A stretch of 64,000 nt of DNA from an uncultured Oscillospiraceae bacterium (lineage in GTDB: Bacteria; Bacillota; Clostridia; Oscillospirales; Acutalibacteraceae). The number at the start of each line of letters is the position of its first letter. Position 1 is the first letter of the stretch. Shown here piece by piece: positions 43,246-51,717 of the stretch. The stretch is taken from assembly GCA_902490735.1 (NCBI GenBank), contig CABUFC010000002.1, positions 1 to 64,000 on the forward strand. The letters are read 5' to 3'. Made by a program: the position numbers and the translations under genes. The notes under the pieces were generated by a model. That model searched no databases, was not told the origin of the DNA, and worked only from the letters and a program-made list of their open reading frames with translations.

Positions 43246-43576
43246 CTAAAAGTCCTCCTAAAAGATTGGTTTCTTTAAGTAAGGGTATTACCGAATATAA
43301 GCGCAGTATTTTTACAGCGCTGTCGAGCCTTTTTTGACGGTTTTCTGAAAGATAAGGTTTAAGTGACATTAAAAGGTTGATGCGGCTGTCGTTTGGCTTT
43401 TTGTTTATCATACTTAATGTGCCGGCGAGCTTTGCCATATCTATGCCGTCTAAGACGGAGGGCCCCTTATCAGGCTCTCCTTCGCCTTTCAAAAGCTGCT
43501 CCGCTATATTTTTAAGCGCCGCCACGGAATTCTCGTCCTTTAATATCTCGGACAAAGTGTTATTTATGTCATCCAT
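43238..43576 (-). CDS. small soluble protein of unknown function
   Basis: 112 residues, not recognised. It is mostly helical, with a glycine/proline-rich patch (KGEGEPDKGPSVLDGIDM). The later part, LLMSLKPYLSENRQKRLDSA then VKILRLYSVIPLLKE, is well ordered, and the end is LLGGLLGD. No signal or membrane helix is certain. It is the middle gene of three, two bases after the previous one and overlapping the next by eight bases. Confidence 0.65.
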   Translation of the reverse strand: MDDINNTLSEILKDENSVAALKNIAEQLLKGEGEPDKGPSVLDGIDMAKLAGTLSMINKKPNDSRINLLMSLKPYLSENRQKRLDSAVKILRLYSVIPLLKETNLLGGLLGD

Positions 43577-43578
43577 GG

Positions 43579-43806
43579 CTATTTTCTTTTTAAGTCTTCA
43601 ATTATAGACTTTATTTTTTCGTTGGCAAGAATTTCATTTATCGCCTTTTTATCCTTTAGTATTTCGCTGATTTTTGCGGAATCCTCCGGGCTTAAAGACT
43701 GCAAAATTTTGTTTTTATCACCTGTTTTTATTGCCGATTCAAGGTTGCTGTTGCCCCCTAAAGTTGCCTTTATCTGCCTTAAAAGTTTGTCTTTGTCTAT
43801 CTCCAC
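43579..43806 (-). CDS. small helical protein of unknown function
   Basis: 75 residues, highly charged and helical. It shows repeat-like segments with the pattern KxxILxxL (NKILQSLSPEDSAKISEILK and KKAINEILANEKIKSIIEDL). GTG at 43806 is preferred because AAGAGG lies eight bases upstream; a GTG at 43815 overlaps that site. First gene of the three-gene set. No homologue comes to mind. Confidence 0.6.
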   Translation of the reverse strand: MEIDKDKLLRQIKATLGGNSNLESAIKTGDKNKILQSLSPEDSAKISEILKDKKAINEILANEKIKSIIEDLKRK

Positions 43807-43871
43807 ATTTATCACCTCTTTAACATATTATTCAGTTTATAAAAAATTGATAACAAAAAGGAATGTGTCTT

Positions 43872-44342
43872 ATGCGTATTTTGGTTTTTTCGGACAGCCA
43901 CGGTAAAAAGGATAACTTTAAAAAAGCGCTGATTGACGAGAGCGCAAAAGAGGTGTTTTTTCTCGGTGACGGGCTATATGACGCAATAAAATTAAAGGAT
44001 GAGTTTAAAAACAAGAATTTTCATATTGTAAAGGGAAACTGCGACATTGCAGACTTTCAAACGACAGATATAATTGTAATAAACGGCGTTAAAATTATTT
44101 ATACACATGGTCATGAGTTCGGTGTAAAATCATCGCCGGAAATACTTGCATTAAAAGCGAAAGAGCAAGGGGCAAAAATAGCTTTATACGGGCATACGCA
44201 TAAAGCTAAAATTGATTTTATTAATGGCGTTTTTGTTGTGTGTCCGGGAAGTATTAAGCCTGATTACAACGGCGTTTCAACCTATGCGGTAATCGACATA
44301 ACAGACAAGGGTATTTTACCGGCCGTAAAAACGGTCAAATAA
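43872..44342 (+). CDS. YfcE/MJ0936-type metallophosphoesterase
   Basis: A 156-residue calcineurin-like phosphoesterase. Metal motifs: FSDSHGKKD, FLGDGLYD, VKGNCD, TYTHGHEFG-like IIYTHGHEFG and YGHTHKAK. The compact length and order match the YfcE/MJ0936 group, which hydrolyse phosphodiesters. The ATG at 43872 is nine bases after AAAGGA; the in-frame ATG at 43863 directly touches that site. Confidence 0.92.
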   Translation: MRILVFSDSHGKKDNFKKALIDESAKEVFFLGDGLYDAIKLKDEFKNKNFHIVKGNCDIADFQTTDIIVINGVKIIYTHGHEFGVKSSPEILALKAKEQGAKIALYGHTHKAKIDFINGVFVVCPGSIKPDYNGVSTYAVIDITDKGILPAVKTVK

Positions 44343-44774
44343 AATATTTGGTTATTTTAACTAAAAAAATATTTGGTTTTTTAGATTTAATAAGACACGC
44401 ATTTGACGACAAATTCGATTTGTATTTTGCTTTTTGCAACAAAAAAAGTATTAACAATTTGTTAATTTTTACTTCGTTTTGTTAATTTTCTATTTATTTT
44501 TTTAATAAATATTGTGTTTTTATCCGCAAATTAAGCGCACATTTGGTATTTGGTTTAATTTTTTATAAGTTCCCGAGAAAAATTTAGACTTTATAAAAAA
44601 TGTACTTATGATAAAATTGAACTGGACGTTAATATATAATAATATAGTTTTTATATTTTCGTTGCAAAATGTATGATAAAATTTGACTGAGTGAAAGGCG
44701 AAACCTGCCTTTTGCTTGGTGCTTTTTGTCGGTAAAACCGATATTTTAAAAGGGCATTAATTGGAGGAGATTGT
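44343..44774 (+). promoter_or_regulatory. 432-base AT-rich control region before the dual-ABC operon
   Basis: No ORF. A candidate promoter is TTGAAC (44617-44622), 17 bases, TAATAT (44640-44645). The heptamer ATTTGGT occurs four times (44346, 44371, and in tandem at 44541 and 44548). TTTGTTAATTTT occurs twice 20 bases apart (44458 and 44478). Small hairpins near 44694-44712 and 44728-44742 lie in the likely leader, and GGAGGAG precedes the ATG at 44775. No known riboswitch is matched. Confidence 0.5.
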
Positions 44775-47645
44775 ATGAAAAAAAGCTGTGCGCTGATACT
44801 TTCTGTTGTCGTGCTGGTCGCTTCGCTGTTTACAGCCGGCGTTTCGGCGGACACTGTAAGTGGAGGCGCTGTCGTCGCATCTTCGGATTTGCAAAGCTAT
44901 AAAACATATCGCTCGGCTATATCCGATAGTGCTGATGCCACAACAAGCGTATCTAAAAAAGGCGCTGATTTTGCTTCTTTTTCCGGCAGTGTGGAAAAAG
45001 CAGACAATTACGAAGGGAAAGCAAACGTCGCAAAATTTATTACTGAAAAAAGCTCTGCGAGCTATACGATAAACGTATTATTTTCAGGCGACTATAACAT
45101 CGAGCTTACCTATATCGGCTTAAAAGGACGCAACAATCCTATAAAGCTCGGCTTGATGATCGACGGAGCGATTCCTTTTGACGGCGTTCAGGAATTTGAA
45201 GTACCGCGTTTATGGAAGGATTCCGGAGATGTACGTGCGGACGGCATGGGAAATGAATTTTCTCCGTCTCAAGAAGAGGTTTTCCAGTATAACACAAAAA
45301 GAATTGTGGATGCATCCGGCCTTGAGGATATGCCCTTTAAATTTTATCTCACATCCGGCAGCCACACCATTACCATTACTTCAGTAGCAGAACCCGTAGC
45401 TATTGCGTCTATCGATTTGGTAGCGCCGTTAACGTATAAAAGCTATGAAGAGGTTAAGGCTTCGTATGGCAATGAAACAGCTGAAAATACGATAAAAATC
45501 GAAGGCGAAAATGCTGTTTTAAAAACTACAAACTCTCTTGTATCGAAGGCCGACTCGTCAGATCCGAGAATGTCTTCTAAAAACGGTCAAAGCCCGTATC
45601 TTTCCCGTGTAAACTATATAGGTAACACCAACTGGCAGATGCCGGGCGAAATAATAACCTGGAAGTTTACGGCAGATAAAGCGGGACTTTATAAAGTGGG
45701 ATTCCGCTATCGTCAAAATTATGTTTTAAACGGTTCAAGCTACCGCAAACTTTTAATAGATGGCGAAGTTCCGTTTGCCGAAGCCGCAAATATTAAATTT
45801 AACTACGGTATAAACTGGGATTATAAAGAGTGGACCGATGATAATAACGATCCGTATTTGCTTTATCTTGACGCAGGCGAACATACCATTTCTATGGAAG
45901 TATGCCTTGGCGAGATGACCGCCCTTGTAAACCGCCTTCAGGCTGTAATGTATGACGTTGGAGTTATGTACAGAAAAATCGTTATGATAACCGGTGAAAC
46001 ACCCGACGCCAACCGCGACTATGCATTATTTAACCAGATTCCCGATTTAGAAGAAGTGCTGACTTCTTGTGATGAGGAGCTTGAAAGTATAGCTTCGGGC
46101 ATTGAGGAGCTTGCAGGCGCGAACGGCGGTTCTTATGCGTCAAGCATACGTTCTATGAGCAACGTACTTGAAAAAATGCTTGATTTCAGACTTGCGGCAC
46201 ATACTTACAAGAGCCTTTATTATACAAACTATACTTCTGTAGCAGCGTTAGTTTACGATATGATGAAGATGGCTCTTTCAATTGACTATATCGAGCTTGC
46301 TCCGACTGAAGCCGAATTTGATCACAACAGAGCCGGATTTTTTGAAAAAACATGGTTTTCGATGCAAAGATTTTTAGGCTCGTTCAGTGCAAACTACAAC
46401 AACATTTCCGGTGATAGCGACGCCGACGAAACCATAACGATATGGATTAACTGGGGCCGTGATCAGGTACGTGTTCTTAACGATCTTATTCAATCATCTT
46501 TTACACCAAAAACGGGTATAGGCGTAAACCTTAAAATATCCAACGCTTCGTACATACAAGGTATACTCTCGGGCAACGGACCCGACTGCTCGCTTCATAT
46601 GGCGAGAAGTACACCTGTAAACCTTGCTTTAAGAAGCTCTATGTACAACCTTGAAAACTTCCCCGATTACGAACAGGTTATTAAACGGTATATGTCGGAA
46701 GACGCGGTTTTGCCGTTTAAATTCCAGGGCGGCACTTATGCTCTTTCCGATACAACCAGTTTCTATATGCTATTTTACCGCACCGATATTTTAGGTGAGT
46801 ACGGACTGAAAGTTCCTACCACCTGGGAAGAATATATTGAAGTAGCGTCATTTTTGATGCGCCATAATTTGCAGTGCTCGCTGCCGTATATTAAGTTAAC
46901 TCAGATAACTCAGGTAGATTCCGGTGTTGCGGCGTTTAGTATATTCCCGTCAATGCTTATTCAAAGAGGCGGATCTATTTATAAAGACGATCTTTCCGCC
47001 ACCAATCTTACAAGCGCAACCGCACTCGAAACATTTGAGTTTTGGACCAATTTCTATAATGAATATAAATTCCCCATAACCGCGGACTTCTTTAACCGCT
47101 TCAGAATAGGCGTTATGCCTATGGGTATTCAGTCTTATACCGAGTATATAAGCCTTACGATGGCGGCGCCCGAAATCAGCGGCAAATGGGCGATGGCGCC
47201 GATCCCCGGATATGTTGAAGAGGACGGCACTATTAATAACAGCCAGGCAGGCTCCGGTACCGGTTGCGGAATATTAAATATTTCCAAAAACAAAAAAGGC
47301 GGCTGGGAATTCCTAAAATGGTGGACATCCGCGGAAACTCAGCTTGCATATTCCGATAACTGCGAATCCATACTCGGCGTTTCCGGACGTGTTGCGACAA
47401 GTAACGTTGAAGCCTTTAAGCAAATGGGTTGGGACAGTGCAAGTCTTAATGCACTCATTACTCAATGGCAGCGCCTGCAGGAGATTCCGGAGGTTCCGGG
47501 CGGATATTACACAGCGCGTGTAATAGACCAGGCTTACTGGAATGTTGTAAACAACAGCAAGAACAGCAAGGATATGCTTGTAAAATGGGCAGGTATTGCC
47601 GACAATGAGATTGCACGTAAGCGTGCGCAATACAATGTTAAGTAA
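44775..47645 (+). CDS. large secreted carbohydrate-binding / solute-binding fusion protein
   Basis: 956 residues. The signal peptide ends near VSADTVSGG and has no lipobox. Two beta-rich domains that look CBM6/35-like occupy about 50-215 and 235-395. A helical stretch follows (about 400-540). The C-terminal ~400 residues are an SBP family 1 sugar-binding protein, from ITIWINWGRDQVRVLNDLIQ onward. This is about twice the length of a normal binding protein. Followed by two permease genes, it probably captures an oligo- or polysaccharide. How it stays at the cell surface without a lipid anchor is unclear. GGAGGAG precedes the ATG. Confidence 0.8.
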   Translation: MKKSCALILSVVVLVASLFTAGVSADTVSGGAVVASSDLQSYKTYRSAISDSADATTSVSKKGADFASFSGSVEKADNYEGKANVAKFITEKSSASYTINVLFSGDYNIELTYIGLKGRNNPIKLGLMIDGAIPFDGVQEFEVPRLWKDSGDVRADGMGNEFSPSQEEVFQYNTKRIVDASGLEDMPFKFYLTSGSHTITITSVAEPVAIASIDLVAPLTYKSYEEVKASYGNETAENTIKIEGENAVLKTTNSLVSKADSSDPRMSSKNGQSPYLSRVNYIGNTNWQMPGEIITWKFTADKAGLYKVGFRYRQNYVLNGSSYRKLLIDGEVPFAEAANIKFNYGINWDYKEWTDDNNDPYLLYLDAGEHTISMEVCLGEMTALVNRLQAVMYDVGVMYRKIVMITGETPDANRDYALFNQIPDLEEVLTSCDEELESIASGIEELAGANGGSYASSIRSMSNVLEKMLDFRLAAHTYKSLYYTNYTSVAALVYDMMKMALSIDYIELAPTEAEFDHNRAGFFEKTWFSMQRFLGSFSANYNNISGDSDADETITIWINWGRDQVRVLNDLIQSSFTPKTGIGVNLKISNASYIQGILSGNGPDCSLHMARSTPVNLALRSSMYNLENFPDYEQVIKRYMSEDAVLPFKFQGGTYALSDTTSFYMLFYRTDILGEYGLKVPTTWEEYIEVASFLMRHNLQCSLPYIKLTQITQVDSGVAAFSIFPSMLIQRGGSIYKDDLSATNLTSATALETFEFWTNFYNEYKFPITADFFNRFRIGVMPMGIQSYTEYISLTMAAPEISGKWAMAPIPGYVEEDGTINNSQAGSGTGCGILNISKNKKGGWEFLKWWTSAETQLAYSDNCESILGVSGRVATSNVEAFKQMGWDSASLNALITQWQRLQEIPEVPGGYYTARVIDQAYWNVVNNSKNSKDMLVKWAGIADNEIARKRAQYNVK

Positions 47646-47662
47646 AGGAGGGTGTAAAAATA

Positions 47663-48598
47663 ATGGAAAATTCCATGCTAAGCAAAGAAGCGATTGCTTT
47701 AAGAAAGCAGTCCAAAAGGGATAAAAGAAATCAAAAGCTTACATATATTATTATGATTGCACCTTTCTTTATCCTGTTCTTTATATTTACGGTTTTACCG
47801 GTACTTTCTTCTGTAGTATTAAGCTTTTTCGATTTTGATGCCGTATCGATGCCGAAATTTACGTTTTTAAACAACTACAGCCGAATGTTCTTAGAGGACG
47901 ATATATTCCCGGCGGCTTTAAGCAATACTTTGGTATTTGCGATTATTACAGGACCGATAGGCTTCTTCTTGGCGTTTATGCTGGCCTGGATGGTTAACGA
48001 GTTCGGTCCTACAATCAGAACCGTTCTGTCATTCCTGTTCTATGCGCCAGCTCTTGCCGGTAACGTATATTTTATTTGGCAGATACTTTTTTCCGGTGAC
48101 TCTTACGGTTACATAAACAGCACGCTTATATCTCTGGGTCTTATTACCGACCCGATTCAGTGGCTTAAGAGCCCGCAATATGCGCTTACCATTATAATTA
48201 TAGTTCAGTTGTGGATGTGCCTTGGCGTAACCTTCTTAGCCAATATTTCGGGTCTTCAAAACGTTAATGCCGAGCTTTATGAAGCCGGCGCTATCGACGG
48301 TATTAAAAACCGCTGGCACGAGCTTTGGTATATTACTCTTCCTTCAATGAAAGAGATATTGATGTTCGGTATGGTTATGCAGATACAGTCGGCTTTCTCT
48401 GTTTCGGCTGTTCCTATGGCGCTTGCCGGTTTCCCGAGCGTTAACTATTCAACAGAAACAATAGTAACGCTTTTAACGGACGTTGGCGCTACCCGTTACG
48501 AAATGGGTTACGCCGCGGCTATAAGCGTAGTGCTGTTTATATTGATGTCGTTAACAAAACAGCTTTTAGGTAAGCTTGTCAATATGGCGGGGAGGTAA
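47663..48598 (+). CDS. carbohydrate ABC transporter permease (first of pair 1)
   Basis: 311 residues, six transmembrane helices of the MalF/UgpA type. The EAA loop that contacts the ATPase reads YEAGAIDGIKNRWHELWYIT. The N-terminal cytoplasmic segment is highly basic (RKQSKRDKRNQK). AAGGAGG precedes the ATG. It lies 17 bases after the large binding protein and five before the second permease. Confidence 0.92.
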   Translation: MENSMLSKEAIALRKQSKRDKRNQKLTYIIMIAPFFILFFIFTVLPVLSSVVLSFFDFDAVSMPKFTFLNNYSRMFLEDDIFPAALSNTLVFAIITGPIGFFLAFMLAWMVNEFGPTIRTVLSFLFYAPALAGNVYFIWQILFSGDSYGYINSTLISLGLITDPIQWLKSPQYALTIIIIVQLWMCLGVTFLANISGLQNVNAELYEAGAIDGIKNRWHELWYITLPSMKEILMFGMVMQIQSAFSVSAVPMALAGFPSVNYSTETIVTLLTDVGATRYEMGYAAAISVVLFILMSLTKQLLGKLVNMAGR

Positions 48599-48603
48599 GA
48601 GTA

Positions 48604-49506
48604 ATGGAAAATACAGTAAAAGCACCAAAAAAATTAAAACTCAAAGCTCCAAGCCGCAGCCAGTATAAGCGTTACACAAGAAGCACCGGAGGAAACATAG
48701 TTTATACTCTGTTCTTGTTGATTTTCGGCTTATATTCGGTTTTGCCGATGATCTATTCAATCGTAACAAGCTTTAAACCTTTAGACGAGCTGCTTGTATT
48801 CCCTCCGAGATTTTTCGTAGTACGTCCTACAGTTAGCAACTACACCGTACTTCCAAGCTTGCTTGACAATCTTTCCGTACCGCTTTCAAGATACATTTTT
48901 AACAGCTTATTTATTAGTATAGTAACTACAATACTTCACGTGTTTGTAGCGTCTATGGCGGCGTTTGTACTTTCAAAATCAAATTTAAAATTCAAAACTG
49001 TAGTATTTGCATTGGTTCAATTCTCACTGTTATATAATGCATATACCCTTGAAATTCCGAGGTACATTATTTATTCTTCGCTGCACATGATAGATACTTA
49101 CTGGATATATATATTGCCTGCGATACCGTCTTCTATGGGCGTATTCCTTATGAAGCAGTTCATGGATGCAAACGTGCCCGATCCGCTTATTGAAGCTGCA
49201 CGTATTGACGGTGCAAGCACTTTAAGGGTTTTCTGGCAAATAGTAATGCCTATTGTTAAATCCGGTTGGCTTACACTTACGCTTTTCTCCTTCCGTGATT
49301 TGTGGGCAATAACACCGTCGGGAACAATATTCAGCGAAGAGTTAAAAACACTTCCGTATGCGGCGACGACTGTTGCCGGCGGCGGACTTGCTCGTTCAGG
49401 TTCGGCGATGGCTATTACGGTAATAATGATGATTCCGCCGATTTTGGTTTATTTAATTTCTCAGCGAAGCGTTACCGAAACCATGAGTAGCGCGGGTATT
49501 AAGTAA
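48604..49506 (+). CDS. carbohydrate ABC transporter permease (second of pair 1)
   Basis: 300 residues, six helices of the MalG/UgpE type. The EAA loop is IEAARIDGASTLRVFWQIVM. It forms a heterodimer with the preceding permease. A basic N-terminus (KAPKKLKLKAPSRSQYKRY) precedes the first helix. There is no ATPase gene in the operon, so a shared MsmX/MsmK-type ATPase encoded elsewhere is expected. Confidence 0.92.
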   Translation: MENTVKAPKKLKLKAPSRSQYKRYTRSTGGNIVYTLFLLIFGLYSVLPMIYSIVTSFKPLDELLVFPPRFFVVRPTVSNYTVLPSLLDNLSVPLSRYIFNSLFISIVTTILHVFVASMAAFVLSKSNLKFKTVVFALVQFSLLYNAYTLEIPRYIIYSSLHMIDTYWIYILPAIPSSMGVFLMKQFMDANVPDPLIEAARIDGASTLRVFWQIVMPIVKSGWLTLTLFSFRDLWAITPSGTIFSEELKTLPYAATTVAGGGLARSGSAMAITVIMMIPPILVYLISQRSVTETMSSAGIK

Positions 49507-49522
49507 AAGGAGTGAAAAATTA

Positions 49523-51706
49523 ATGGCTTTTTTAAAAAATAAAAAAACAAGCCTTGTTGTAACGGTTTTTCTGCTCCTTGTGATGGCGTTTTCGGTTCTT
49601 GCGGTTCCGGCTGCTGCGGCAGACGATAATTATCCTACAGAACCTTATCAGTCGTATACTTATTGGACCGGCATACAACAATCCACGCCTTCAAAACTTA
49701 AATCATTGTATGATTTTAAATTGACGGTAACGGGTGCGGACCTTGGCATTGGAAACTTTGCCGATCCGCAGGATGTTTACACAGACAAAAACGGATTTGT
49801 ATTTATAGCGGACAGCGGTAACAGCCGTGTTGTAGTGCTTGATAAGAATTTTAAGCTAAGCCGCGTAATACAAAATTTATCCTATAACGGCGAAGCGCTT
49901 GACTTTACCGGATTTATGGGCGTATATGTAAGAGACGATAATAATGATATTTACATTTGCGATACAGAAAATGCAAGGATTATCGTTTTAAACTACAACG
50001 GCACGGTAAAAACACTTTTAAAAATGCCGGATGCTGATGTTATTCCGGACACGTTTATTTATCGTCCGGCACGTGTTGTCGTTGATAAAGACGGAATTAC
50101 GTATGTAGTTAGTGACGGCTCGTATTTCGGCGCTGTTATGTACGACCAAAACGGTGAGTTTTCGGGCTTTTACGGCGCAAATACTGTAAAGGGCAACCTA
50201 TTAAGCGCGCTTACTAAGCTTTTTGAAACACTATTTAGAAACGATGTAAAAAAAGCGAACCAAGAACAGAGTCTTCCGTATCAGTTTAACGATATAGCAA
50301 TGGACGAAGACAATTTTATTTACACGGCGACAGGTGCTACAAGCACATGGATAAGTTCAACCGGGCAGCTTCGTAAGCTCTCTCCCGGCGGAACGAATAT
50401 TTTAAAGGACAAGACAAAAAGGAATGTTAAATCCTCCGAATCCTTTAACTTTTCCGATGGCAGCTCCGTAAGATATTCCGATAAAAGCGGAATGTACGGT
50501 TACCGTGTTACGGATATTCGTTCGGTTGATGTTGACGAGTATGGCTATATGTACACCGTTTGTCGCAATTACGGACATATATTTATATATGATCAGGAAT
50601 GCAGACTTTTAGGTGTTGTCGGCGGAGGAACACAGGACGGATATCAAAAAGGTACTTTCGTAGCTCCGATTTCGTTAAGATACAATAGCCTTACCAAAGA
50701 CATAATAATCGCCGATAAGCTTGGCAATACCATTACTGTTTACAGTGAGACTGAATTTGGCGCGGCATTCAAAAAAGCACAAAGCTTAACAAGCACCGGT
50801 GCATATGTTGAGGCAAAGCCATATTGGGAAAAAGTAATATCCATGGATCGCGGATGTCAGTTAGCTTACGACGGGCTTTCTAAAGCCGCCTACATGGAAG
50901 AGGATTACGAGCTTGCCATGGAATATGCCAAAAATGCTTTCGATCAGGATGCATATGCAAGCGCCTTCCAGTATGTTAGAAACGATTATTTATCACGGAA
51001 CTTTGTGTGGATCTTTTTAGTGGTTTTAGTTGTAGTAGGCGGACTTATTGCTTTCCTTGTTTATTCAAGCAAGCACGAGCTTACGCTTATTAAGAATCAA
51101 AAGATTAAAACCATGTTCGGATGTATGTTCCATCCGTTTGAATCATGCAAGAAGATTAAATACGATAATCAAGGCTCTATAATACTTGCAACAATTGTTA
51201 TGTTGTTGTTCTACGTTGCCACAGTAGTAAGCGACATTAACGGCGGCTTTATGTTTGTAATATTTAACAAGAGCAACTACAACGCCGCTTATGTAATATT
51301 GACTACCATAGGGTTTATAATTTTAATGTCAATAGTAAACTGGGGTATGGCAACACTGTTTGAAGGAAAAGGTAAAGTAAAAGAGGTATATACAATAGTT
51401 TGCTATTCGTATGTTCCGCAAATTATTTACTTAATTCTTTTCACCCTTTTATCTAATGTATTAACGCCCGAGGAACAATTGGTAATTACAGCGATTCATA
51501 CAATATTTATGGCATTGTATTACATTATACTTTGCGTAGGTATGATGACCGTTCACGAATTCGGCTTCGTAAAATTTATAGGCATTATGATAATAACGCT
51601 TATAGGAATGCTTATTGTGGTATTTGTGGCGTTTATGGTTGGAATCCTTGTTTCTCAGTTGATAAGCTTTATTGAGACCTTGGTTCAAGAAGTAAAATAC
51701 AGGTAG
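49523..51706 (+). CDS. NHL-repeat beta-propeller protein with C-terminal Yip1 membrane domain
   Basis: 727 residues. A signal peptide (VLAVPAAAADD) leads to an extracellular NHL-type propeller at about 60-420, with repeats such as DVYTDKNGFVFIADSGNSRV, VYVRDDNNDIYICDTENARI and VDVDEYGYMYTVCRNYG. A TPR-like segment (about 425-485) precedes a transmembrane helix (FVWIFLVVLVVVGGLIAFLV) and a five-helix Yip1 domain. The layout suggests a sensor or scaffold that holds an outer propeller to the membrane. Similar proteins are known near carbohydrate ABC genes in Firmicutes; function is not established. Confidence 0.8.
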   Translation: MAFLKNKKTSLVVTVFLLLVMAFSVLAVPAAAADDNYPTEPYQSYTYWTGIQQSTPSKLKSLYDFKLTVTGADLGIGNFADPQDVYTDKNGFVFIADSGNSRVVVLDKNFKLSRVIQNLSYNGEALDFTGFMGVYVRDDNNDIYICDTENARIIVLNYNGTVKTLLKMPDADVIPDTFIYRPARVVVDKDGITYVVSDGSYFGAVMYDQNGEFSGFYGANTVKGNLLSALTKLFETLFRNDVKKANQEQSLPYQFNDIAMDEDNFIYTATGATSTWISSTGQLRKLSPGGTNILKDKTKRNVKSSESFNFSDGSSVRYSDKSGMYGYRVTDIRSVDVDEYGYMYTVCRNYGHIFIYDQECRLLGVVGGGTQDGYQKGTFVAPISLRYNSLTKDIIIADKLGNTITVYSETEFGAAFKKAQSLTSTGAYVEAKPYWEKVISMDRGCQLAYDGLSKAAYMEEDYELAMEYAKNAFDQDAYASAFQYVRNDYLSRNFVWIFLVVLVVVGGLIAFLVYSSKHELTLIKNQKIKTMFGCMFHPFESCKKIKYDNQGSIILATIVMLLFYVATVVSDINGGFMFVIFNKSNYNAAYVILTTIGFIILMSIVNWGMATLFEGKGKVKEVYTIVCYSYVPQIIYLILFTLLSNVLTPEEQLVITAIHTIFMALYYIILCVGMMTVHEFGFVKFIGIMIITLIGMLIVVFVAFMVGILVSQLISFIETLVQEVKYR

Positions 51707-51717
51707 GAGGAGAGAAA

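Noticed and set aside
44690..44774. Possible c-di-GMP riboswitch in the leader of the dual-ABC operon (AAAGGCGAAACCTGCCTTT and a TCGGTAAAACCGA hairpin)
   Set aside because: Only two short hairpins are present; the conserved GEMM core and receptor are missing.
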